Of a stretch of DNA of 64,000 bases, positions 38,683-46,519 are shown piece after piece (the first letter of the stretch is position 1; each line of letters opens with the position of its first letter). The DNA comes from Janthinobacterium sp. LM6 (GTDB lineage Bacteria > Pseudomonadota > Gammaproteobacteria > Burkholderiales > Burkholderiaceae_D): the NCBI RefSeq assembly GCF_002002885.1, contig NZ_CP019510.1, forward strand, positions 4,278,001 to 4,342,000. Direction: 5' to 3'. The translations under genes were made by a program, and so were the position numbers. Below the pieces are notes generated by a model. The model had not been told where the DNA came from. It worked only from the letters and a program-made list of their open reading frames with translations, and ran no database searches.

Positions 38683-41600
38683 GCGTCTTCGCCCTGCGGT
38701 TCGCTGGCCAGCTGCGCCAGCAAGGCGCACAGCGGCTGGTACTGGTGCTGTTCCAGCATGGCGGCGATGTGCGCGGCCAGCTGCGGCAGGCTGGTCGCCA
38801 CGCCGGCCAGCACGATGGCGCTGCGCCGCAAATCGAGGGCCCGCACGGATTCGAGCAGCGCCTGCCGTTCGGCCGCGCCCAATTGGCCCAGCGCCTGCTG
38901 CAGGTCGAAGGCGGCCGCCGGCACGCGCGGCGGCGCGGCGGCGGTGCGCTGGAAGCGCACGCCCAGTTGCTGCTCCAGCATGGCGAACAGGTGCTCCTGC
39001 TCGATCGGCTTGCGCAGGAAGCCGTCGGCGCCGGCCGCCAGCGCCTCCTGCTTTTCTTCCTCGAAGGCGGAGGCGGTCATGATCACCAGGCGCGGCTGCA
39101 CCAGCGCCGGCTGCGCGCGCAGCCAGCGCGTCAGCGCCAGGCCGTCCATGTCCGGCATGCGCCAGTCGCTGAGCACGATGTCGTAGCGCTGCGCCGCCAG
39201 CATGGCTTGCGCCTGCGCGCCGCCCGCCGCCTCCTGCAGCTGGAAGCCCAGCGGCGCCAGCAAGCCGGCCAGCAGCTTGCGGCAGTTGTCGTCATCGTCG
39301 ACCAGCAGCACCGTGCGCCCGCGCTGGCCCGCCGGCAGGCGCGCCACGCGGCCCGGCGCCAGCGGTGCGGCGGCAGGGCACTGCACGCCGGGCGCGCGCA
39401 AGTCGAAGTGGAACACGGAGCCGGCCCCCAAGGTCGACTCGACGCGCAGCTCGCCGCCCATCAGGCGCACGAATTCGCGCGAAATGGTCAGCCCCAGCCC
39501 CGTGCCGGCCTGCGCCACGGCGCTGTCGGCCTGCACGAACGGTTCGAAGATGCGTTCCAGGTCCTCTTGCGCAATGCCGCTGCCCGTGTCGCGCACGGCA
39601 AACGCCAGCGCCACTTGCCCATCCTTGTCTGCCTGGCAAGCCAGCGACAGGGTCACGCTGCCCTGCTCGATGAACTTGAGCGCGTTCGACAGCAAATTGA
39701 GCAGCACCTGGCGCAGCTTGGCGCCGTCGAGGCGCACCAGCGGCGGCACGCCGGAACGCTCCAGCCGCAGCGCGATGCCCTGATCGCCGGAGCGCATGCG
39801 CACCATCTCGAGCACCTCGTCGAGCAAGCCGTTCAAGTCCACGGGCCCCGCTTGCAGCTGCATGCGGCCCGCCTCGATTTTCGACAATTCCAGGATATCG
39901 TTGATCAAGGTCAGCAAATGATGGCCGGCGCGGTTGATGATGGCCAGGTTATGCTTTTCTTCCTCGATCATGCTGCTCGAATCGGCCATCATCTGCGAAA
40001 AGCCGATCACGGAATTCAAGGGCGTGCGCAATTCGTGGCTCATGTTGGCCAGGAAGACGCTTTTCGCGCGGTTCGCCGATTCGGCCTCGGTGACGGCCAC
40101 CGACAGGGCCGCCGTGCGCTGCTGCACCAGTTCCTCCAGGTGGTCGCGGTAGCCGAGCAATTCCTGCTCGCTGTGCTTGCGCTCGGAAATGTCGACGATG
40201 CCGCTGCGCACCAGGCGCCGCCCTTCCATCGGCAGGCGCACCAGCCGCACTTCGCAGGGAAAGATGCTGCCGTCGGCGCGCCGCACATTGCGCTCGACCA
40301 GGATGGGTTCCCCCAGCATGGCGCGGCGCAGATGCTCTTCCATCATCAGTCCCAGCGGCAGGCCATCAGGCTGCTCGCCAGTGTACAGGTCGAACGGCCC
40401 GCGCGCCAGCAGCGCTTCGCGCGACATCCCCAGCATGCGCTGCGCGCTGCTGTTGGCGTCGATGAAGCGGTCCAGGTCCAGGTCATACACGACGATGGCT
40501 TCGGGCGCATGCTCGACGAGGATGCGGAAGCGCTGCTCGCTTTCGCGCGCATCGCTCTCGGCGCGGCGCAGGCGGCGGCGCTGCAGCAGCAAGGCGCTCA
40601 GCATGCACGCCATGGCGAGAAACACGGCGCCGGCCGACAGCACGGCGACGCGGTGTTCGTGCCACAGCTGTGGCGGGCGGTTGAAGAACAGGGTGTGCGG
40701 CGGCAGCCGGCTGAAGTCCGCATCCCAGCGCTGCAGCTGTTCCCAGTCATACATGGGCACCGGGCGGACCGGCGGCAGCAAGGCGCCCGGCGCGGCAGGC
40801 GCCTTGCCGGCCAACACGGCCAGCGACATCTGCGCCACCTGCTGCGCGGCCCCTTCGATGTGCAGGATGGAGCCGCCGAGGATACCCTTGCCCACGTTCG
40901 TGTTGTACATGCCGAACGCGGGCACGTTCGCCAGCCGCGCCAGCTGGGCGGCAAACTGCACGGGCGTGGCGATGGCGCCGTCCACGTCGCGGTTGACATT
41001 GCCCGCCACCAGCAAGGTATCGGCGGGCAGGTGCGCCACGGCCGCGCGCATCTGCGCCAGGGTCAGATCATCGAGGTAGCGCATGGCCACCTTGCCCTGC
41101 CACGCCTGCGCCGCCTGCTGCATGTTGCGCTTCAGGGCCTGGTCGGCCTCGCTGGCGCCGACGGCCATGACGATGGTTTTGGTCTCCGGGAACAGCGCCA
41201 TGGCTTGTGCCAGCGTGCCGGCAAAATCGACGTTCGCCTTTTGCTGCCAGATGGAAGACGGGCTGCCGGCCGGCAAGGCCTTGCCCGAGGTGTTAATCGC
41301 CAGCACGGGCACGCCGCGCGCCAGCGGCGCCAGGTCCGACAGCAACAAATCGAGCGCCGGCTGCTGCATGGCGATGATCAGGTCGGCCTTGCGGCCCATC
41401 ATCTTGGTGTATCTTAAAAGCAACAAATCACGCATCTCATTACGCAGCGCCGGGTCGCCCTGGGTATTCAGGTTCAGGTGCTCGACCATGATGTCTTCAC
41501 TGGCCAGGCCCGCGGCGGCCATGGCGGCCACATAAGTGCGCGTGTACGATTCCACGCCGGCACGGCCGTAATCGTAAGCGTTGAGAAACAGCACGCGCTG

Positions 41601-41741
41601 TCCCTGGTGCGGGGCCGCCGTGGCCGGCGTCCCGGCCGGCACGGCGGCAGGGGCCGCGGCAACACAGAATACCAGCAGCAATGCGCAGCTACAGCGGCGC
41701 ACCGCTGCCCTGCCCAGCCCGCCGCCAGGCACCTCACGCAT
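38679..41741 (-). CDS. hybrid histidine kinase with ABC-type substrate-binding sensor domain
   Basis: A 1020-residue hybrid kinase. A signal peptide is followed by a periplasmic domain (about 47-345) of the ABC-type substrate-binding kind (VLFLNAYDYGRAGVESYTRT; ADLIIAMQQPALDLLLSD), then a membrane helix (365-387), PAS (405-515), HisKA with H569 in [16 protein letters not shown], HATPase, and a receiver domain (VLLVDDDDN, phospho-acceptor in IVLSDWRMPDMDG, FLRKPIEQ). The C-terminal tail of about 75 residues resembles that of the downstream kinase. It heads a coupled two-kinase unit upstream of a c-di-GMP response regulator. The ligand is unknown. Confidence 0.9.
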   Translation of the reverse strand: MREVPGGGLGRAAVRRCSCALLLVFCVAAAPAAVPAGTPATAAPHQGQRVLFLNAYDYGRAGVESYTRTYVAAMAAAGLASEDIMVEHLNLNTQGDPALRNEMRDLLLLRYTKMMGRKADLIIAMQQPALDLLLSDLAPLARGVPVLAINTSGKALPAGSPSSIWQQKANVDFAGTLAQAMALFPETKTIVMAVGASEADQALKRNMQQAAQAWQGKVAMRYLDDLTLAQMRAAVAHLPADTLLVAGNVNRDVDGAIATPVQFAAQLARLANVPAFGMYNTNVGKGILGGSILHIEGAAQQVAQMSLAVLAGKAPAAPGALLPPVRPVPMYDWEQLQRWDADFSRLPPHTLFFNRPPQLWHEHRVAVLSAGAVFLAMACMLSALLLQRRRLRRAESDARESEQRFRILVEHAPEAIVVYDLDLDRFIDANSSAQRMLGMSREALLARGPFDLYTGEQPDGLPLGLMMEEHLRRAMLGEPILVERNVRRADGSIFPCEVRLVRLPMEGRRLVRSGIVDISERKHSEQELLGYRDHLEELVQQRTAALSVAVTEAESANRAKSVFLANMSHELRTPLNSVIGFSQMMADSSSMIEEEKHNLAIINRAGHHLLTLINDILELSKIEAGRMQLQAGPVDLNGLLDEVLEMVRMRSGDQGIALRLERSGVPPLVRLDGAKLRQVLLNLLSNALKFIEQGSVTLSLACQADKDGQVALAFAVRDTGSGIAQEDLERIFEPFVQADSAVAQAGTGLGLTISREFVRLMGGELRVESTLGAGSVFHFDLRAPGVQCPAAAPLAPGRVARLPAGQRGRTVLLVDDDDNCRKLLAGLLAPLGFQLQEAAGGAQAQAMLAAQRYDIVLSDWRMPDMDGLALTRWLRAQPALVQPRLVIMTASAFEEEKQEALAAGADGFLRKPIEQEHLFAMLEQQLGVRFQRTAAAPPRVPAAAFDLQQALGQLGAAERQALLESVRALDLRRSAIVLAGVATSLPQLAAHIAAMLEQHQYQPLCALLAQLASEPQGEDA

Positions 41742-41906
41742 CCTTCGCCATGCCCATGCTCACCCCCGCCTGTCACCATGTTTCAACTATGCGCTGACTG
41801 CTCAGCCACCGACACTTACAAAAACATGATAACGTCAACTGCAGGGGCAAGTCTATTCCTTAGGGCAATCTTTTGACAATACACCTTCGCGTAATGCCGA
41901 CCATCG

Positions 41907-43253
41907 TTACGCGGCGGTGCCGCTGATACCGAACAATTCCAGCTTCAACCCTTTTATGCCAGACGGCACATAAATCGCAATCGCCTGGGCCTTGATCATG
42001 CTGTCATAAATACTGCCCTTGTTATCGATCGAAAAGTAATACGTATTGGGCCGTACTGGCACCTCGGCAGGAACCTGGGCCATATGGCGCAACTCGGCAC
42101 CCGGAAGTGCCCGGCCCAGTAATAGGTCGATATTGTCCGGAGATGAAATCTTGAACTGCAACGGCACCGTGGCGACCAGTTCCAGCGCCGGCATATCGGC
42201 GTTCACCGCAAGACAGAGTTCGGTCTGACGGTCAATCCGCTTGGCATCGAGCAAGCCGTGATAGTGGGTATTTTGTTGCGTGTCATTGGACAGCGCAATC
42301 GGGAAGTAGCGCGACAGGAGCACGGTATCGATCAGGTCGCGAATGATGCCGTCGAGCTTGCCGAAACCGGGAGCGGCGTCATCGTGACAATATGCCGGCA
42401 AGTCGCTCAGCGCGTATTTTTTCGAAAATGTCATCAAGCCGCCGGCCAACGCCATCAATTTTTCAAACAGATACACGGGATGGTGGCGCCGGTAACTGGC
42501 GCAATGACTGAGCGTGGCGCTGGCCGTGCTCAAGGTATTGAGCATCCAGAACGAGGAAATATCCCCGCCATGAAATTCAACCGTATTGTTACCGGGCTGG
42601 CGGTGGCGGCTGTACAGCGCCTCAATTTTCGCGCCCATGCGGTCGATCAGTGACTCGAGCAGTTTCTGCAGCGAGGAATCAGCACTGATGCTCAGGCCAG
42701 GCGGAATGAAGGAGGCATCGATTTCAAAGCTGCCGTTGCCAGCGCGATACAAGCGGATCACCGGGATGGCAAGATAATCATGCAGGGGGTCCAGTTGCGA
42801 CAGCAGGTACACGCGTTTCTTCAGGTAAGCCACGTCTATGCTGACTGCCTCGCTGAACAGATCCGGGGTTTCGATATCCGCCTGGACATAGCGCGCACCC
42901 GCAGAATGCAAATTGCCGCCATGTGCCTGCAACATGGGCAGCGCGGCATAGAACGTAAAACTATGTTCGCCGGAAGGCAGCTTGGACAGGTCAACCGCAC
43001 TGGGCAATACATCGCCCAGCGGCGCTTCAAACAGTTCTCCATCCTGAAAGACGAGCGACATGGCATCCGCCCGCAGGCTATTGTTGGCCAGTGCATCCGC
43101 ATTCCAGCTGACGCCATGCACGCCCCACAAATGCGGATTAATGAGTGAGGCCAGGCGCTGCAGGCGCGCTTCATGGTAGCGGTCCAGCTGCTGGAATTGC
43201 TGGGGACCGATGGCCAGCCCCTCGGACCAAAGTAATTTGGATGGCAAAGTCAT
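41907..43253 (-). CDS. tssK: type VI secretion baseplate protein TssK
   Basis: A 448-residue baseplate component that links the TssF-TssG wedge to the membrane complex. It begins MTLPSKLLWSEGLAIGPQQF, with HLWGVHGVSW soon after, typical of TssK. It ends with the small C-terminal domain that contacts TssL/TssM. The start at 43253 has GGAGAACGCA directly upstream; earlier in-frame ATGs (43265, 43307) lack one. It is transcribed divergently from tssF. No other tss gene lies on this side. Confidence 0.9.
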   Translation of the reverse strand: MTLPSKLLWSEGLAIGPQQFQQLDRYHEARLQRLASLINPHLWGVHGVSWNADALANNSLRADAMSLVFQDGELFEAPLGDVLPSAVDLSKLPSGEHSFTFYAALPMLQAHGGNLHSAGARYVQADIETPDLFSEAVSIDVAYLKKRVYLLSQLDPLHDYLAIPVIRLYRAGNGSFEIDASFIPPGLSISADSSLQKLLESLIDRMGAKIEALYSRHRQPGNNTVEFHGGDISSFWMLNTLSTASATLSHCASYRRHHPVYLFEKLMALAGGLMTFSKKYALSDLPAYCHDDAAPGFGKLDGIIRDLIDTVLLSRYFPIALSNDTQQNTHYHGLLDAKRIDRQTELCLAVNADMPALELVATVPLQFKISSPDNIDLLLGRALPGAELRHMAQVPAEVPVRPNTYYFSIDNKGSIYDSMIKAQAIAIYVPSGIKGLKLELFGISGTAA

Positions 43254-43428
43254 TGCGTTCTCCATGTTGACCGTTGGAATCCTGCTGCCTTGCCAGTCTG
43301 AGGTCATCAGTTTGAACGTCCTTGATGTTGCGCAGCAACCCTGTTCAATTATTTGCGCAAACGCAATTTACCTTGGAGCAAACGCTCGGATACTGGCCAT
43401 TCCGCTGCAAAGACACAGGAAAAGAGAG
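43254..43428. promoter_or_regulatory. divergent promoter region of the T6SS locus
   Basis: 175 bp between tssK and tssF. It is more AT-rich than the genes, but no sigma-54 GG-N10-GC element or palindromic operator stood out. Promoters for both directions must lie here or upstream. Confidence 0.4.
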
Positions 43429-45234
43429 ATGGAGGACTTGCTGCCGTATTTCGAACGCGAGTTGGTGATGCTGCGGCGACATTGCCGCGAGTTTGCCGAA
43501 CGCTATCCGAGAATCGCCGGCAAATTGCACATGTCCGGCGAGTCGTGCGAAGACCCGCACGTGGAACACTTGATCGAATCGGTTGCCATGCTGGCGGCAC
43601 GCATCTCGAAACGGCTCGATGACGACTATCCGCAATTTACCGAAGCCTTGTTCGAAGCCCTGTTCCCCCATTATCTGCGCCCCTTTCCATCCTGCACCAT
43701 CGTGTGCCAGTCCACCCCAGCAGCTGGAGCGGGCGTATTGCACCTGCCGGCCGGCAGTGAAATGGATGCAACGCCCGTGCGCGGCGTGCGCTGCCGCTTC
43801 AAGACGGTGTACGACATGACGACCGGAGCATCGGTACTGGACAGCGCCGTTTTCGATGCGATGATCAAGGCGCCGCCGGGCGTGCGCCTGCCGGCATCGA
43901 CCAGTTCCTCGCTGAACATCGGCATCCGGCATCTCGATGCGGCGCCCGCATCGCTGCGCGTTTTCATCGATGGCGAAGCTTCTTTTTCCGCCGCCTTGCG
44001 CGATGCCTTGTTCATGCAGACCATCTGCGCTTTTGTGTCGACCGACGCGGCGCAATGGATAGCCTTGCCCGCCTTGCCTGTGACGCCGGTCGGCTTCGGC
44101 GACACGGATGCCTTGATACCTTTCGGTGCCCGTTCGCAGCCGGCCTACCGCATCCTGAGCGAGTATTTTGCGTATCCGGAAAAATTCAACTTCTTTGACA
44201 TCGATATCGCGACGCTGAGTGCGGCCCTGCCGCCTGCTTGCCAGCGCTTTACACTGCATCTGTGCATGGCCGGTTTGCGGCCCGATTCCGCTGCGGCGCG
44301 CATGTTGTCCAGTATTTCCAGCGAAAACTTAAGGCTGGGCTGCAGTCCGGCGGTCAATCTCTTCCGTCAGGAAGGCGTGCCGATTTCCATCACCCGGCAG
44401 AAAACCGACTATTCCGTGCTGGCCCATGCCACCCATGCCCATGGCTACGAAGTCGTCTCCGTCGATGCGGTACGTTTGCTGCGCCAATGCGGCAGCGAAA
44501 GCACGCTGAGCGAATTTCGCCCCCTGTACAGCCTGCGCCATGGCGAGGGCACGGCGCAACAAGGCCATTACTGGGTCATGCGCCACGATACGGCGTTGGC
44601 CATCAAAAGTCCTGGCCACGAAAAGAAAATCACGCTGGTCGACAGCGACTTCAATCCCCTGATCCATGAAAAGGCCAGCCTGTCGCTGTCGCTGACCTGC
44701 AGCAACCGCGATCTCCCGCTGTCACTCAAATACGGCCAGCCGCACGGCGACCTGCAGCCATGCGCCGGCGGACCCGCACTGCGATTGCTGCGGCGCCCGA
44801 GCCAGCCGCGACGCTTTTCCCCTGGTGCGGGCTTGCACTGGCGCCTGATTTCCCACCTGGCGCTGAATCATCACGCGCTGGTCCAGGAAGGCCTGCCGGC
44901 GCTGCGCGAAATGCTGACGCTGTATGACCTGTCCCAATCGGCCACCTCGCAGCGCCAGATCGGCGGCATCGTCGCCCTGGCGCACGCGCCGACCACGACA
45001 TGGCTGCGGCACAGGCGCGGCACCGCGCTGGCGCACGGCGTGGAAGTGCGCATCACGCTGGACGAGGAAGCCTTTATCGGCAGCGGCATGCACCTGTTTG
45101 TGCAAGTGATCGATCACTTCCTTGGCCTGTATGTGCAAATCAACAGTTTCATCGAACTGGTAGTGCTGTCAATGCAAAACGGAGAGGAACTGATCCGATG
45201 CAAGCCAAGAAGCGGACTGCAGAATCTGGTGTAA
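43429..45234 (+). CDS. tssF: type VI secretion baseplate protein TssF
   Basis: A 601-residue wedge protein (ImpG/VasA family). The N-terminus MEDLLPYFERELVMLRRHCREFAERYPRIAG and the following FPHYLRPFPSCTIV (about 80-93) are strongly conserved in TssF. The start at 43429 follows GGAAAAGAGAG; the longer open frame upstream is not homologous. It overlaps tssG by 37 bp on the same strand, indicating a single operon with PAAR, vgrG and the effector pair. Confidence 0.94.
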   Translation: MEDLLPYFERELVMLRRHCREFAERYPRIAGKLHMSGESCEDPHVEHLIESVAMLAARISKRLDDDYPQFTEALFEALFPHYLRPFPSCTIVCQSTPAAGAGVLHLPAGSEMDATPVRGVRCRFKTVYDMTTGASVLDSAVFDAMIKAPPGVRLPASTSSSLNIGIRHLDAAPASLRVFIDGEASFSAALRDALFMQTICAFVSTDAAQWIALPALPVTPVGFGDTDALIPFGARSQPAYRILSEYFAYPEKFNFFDIDIATLSAALPPACQRFTLHLCMAGLRPDSAAARMLSSISSENLRLGCSPAVNLFRQEGVPISITRQKTDYSVLAHATHAHGYEVVSVDAVRLLRQCGSESTLSEFRPLYSLRHGEGTAQQGHYWVMRHDTALAIKSPGHEKKITLVDSDFNPLIHEKASLSLSLTCSNRDLPLSLKYGQPHGDLQPCAGGPALRLLRRPSQPRRFSPGAGLHWRLISHLALNHHALVQEGLPALREMLTLYDLSQSATSQRQIGGIVALAHAPTTTWLRHRRGTALAHGVEVRITLDEEAFIGSGMHLFVQVIDHFLGLYVQINSFIELVVLSMQNGEELIRCKPRSGLQNLV

Positions 45235-46223
45235 TGCAACACTTGCTCGCCGAGCCGTACCGCTACCAATTCGTGCAGGCGGTGCGTATTCTGCTGTGCT
45301 GGCTACGTCAGCAGAACGTGTCCCATGCGCAAGCCTTCAGCCAGGTATTGCGCTTCAAGAACAGCCTGTCGTTGAATTTTCCGGCCAGTGAAATCGAACG
45401 GCTTTCACTCGACGAGAATGAACAACTGACCGTGACACCTACGTTCATGCGTTTTCTGGGCGTCGGCGGCACCTTGCCCTTGCATCACTCGGAACGCATC
45501 GCCGCCTGCCGCTTGTCGGGCAAGGACGCCGGCGTCTCGGCCTTCCTCGATATCTTTTCGCACCGCATGGTAGCGCTGTATTACCAGGCGTGGGAAAAGT
45601 ATCGACTGGAATCCACGCTCCAGACCCGGGCAAGAGATGCACAACGGCCATTGCTGACGGCACTGGCCGGCGTCCAGCGCGATGCGCTGCCGCCGAGCGC
45701 CGAACCCGATGCCGTGACGCAGGACGTGGCGGCCTGGTACGCGGGCCTGCTGCGCTGCCGCCCCGTCTCCGCGCAGGCGATCGGTCCCGTGCTGGCCGAG
45801 TACTGCGGCGTCCCCGTCGCCCTGCAACAATTTGTCGGCGGCTGGGACTATCTGGAAAAAAACCGGCGCAGCCTGCTGGGCAGTGCCAACTTTACGCTGG
45901 CGCGCGGCGCAACCGTGGGACTGCGGCTGTGGCGCCAGGACATGCGCGTCTGCCTGCATATCGGCCCGCTGGATCCCGCCGGCCTGCAACGCTTCCTGCC
46001 GCGCAGCGCAGGCGCGGCGGCACTGGCAAAGATGCTGGCGCTGTTTGGCGTACCTGATTTGCAATATGAAGTGCGGCTGATACTGAGTCCGCCATGCATT
46101 ACCCCCCTGCTCCTGAGCGCCAACCCGTCAGAAAGGCGGCGCCTCGGCTGGACGGCGTTCTTGCAGACGGCGCAAGGCAAGGTGCGCGGCGCCGAAGTGC
46201 GTTATTTGCTGCAGCTGGCTTGA
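45198..46223 (+). CDS. tssG: type VI secretion baseplate protein TssG
   Basis: A 341-residue partner of TssF (ImpH/VasB family), recognised by PYRYQFVQAVRILL, LRFKNSLSLNFPASEIE and LGVGGTLPLHHSERIA. The ATG at 45198 has AGAGGAAC upstream; another at 45234, overlapping the tssF stop, would shorten the protein by 12 residues and cannot be excluded. Core conserved positions lie after both. Confidence 0.92.
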   Translation: MQAKKRTAESGVMQHLLAEPYRYQFVQAVRILLCWLRQQNVSHAQAFSQVLRFKNSLSLNFPASEIERLSLDENEQLTVTPTFMRFLGVGGTLPLHHSERIAACRLSGKDAGVSAFLDIFSHRMVALYYQAWEKYRLESTLQTRARDAQRPLLTALAGVQRDALPPSAEPDAVTQDVAAWYAGLLRCRPVSAQAIGPVLAEYCGVPVALQQFVGGWDYLEKNRRSLLGSANFTLARGATVGLRLWRQDMRVCLHIGPLDPAGLQRFLPRSAGAAALAKMLALFGVPDLQYEVRLILSPPCITPLLLSANPSERRRLGWTAFLQTAQGKVRGAEVRYLLQLA

Positions 46224-46252
46224 GCAGTTCATCCCTGGAAAGCGAGGCAAGC

Positions 46253-46507
46253 ATGAAACATGCGGGACGCGGCGTCATCCGGCTCGGAGACGCAACCGAT
46301 CACGGCGGCAAGGTCACCAGCGCATCGTCGGGCAGCACCGTCATGGGAAAGACGGCGGCGCTGGCCGATGACATGACCTTCTGCCCCAAGTGCAAGGGCA
46401 GCTTCCCGATCACGCCCGACGGCGCCGGCGCAAAACACATGGGCAAGCCGTACGCCTATGACGGCGATGCCACCGCCTGCGGCGCCCGCCTGATCACATC
46501 GCTATAA
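46253..46507 (+). CDS. PAAR-domain spike-tip protein
   Basis: An 84-residue PAAR protein that caps the VgrG trimer. It contains GRGVIRLGDATDHGGKVTSASSG at the start and AYDGDATACGARLITSL at the end, with CPKCKGSFPI in the middle; His and Cys residues likely hold the structural metal. There is no effector extension, so cargo is presumably carried by VgrG or by partner binding. The ATG at 46253 lies within a short gap after tssG and 12 bp before vgrG. Confidence 0.88.
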   Translation: MKHAGRGVIRLGDATDHGGKVTSASSGSTVMGKTAALADDMTFCPKCKGSFPITPDGAGAKHMGKPYAYDGDATACGARLITSL

Positions 46508-46519
46508 CGGAGGCAGGGC

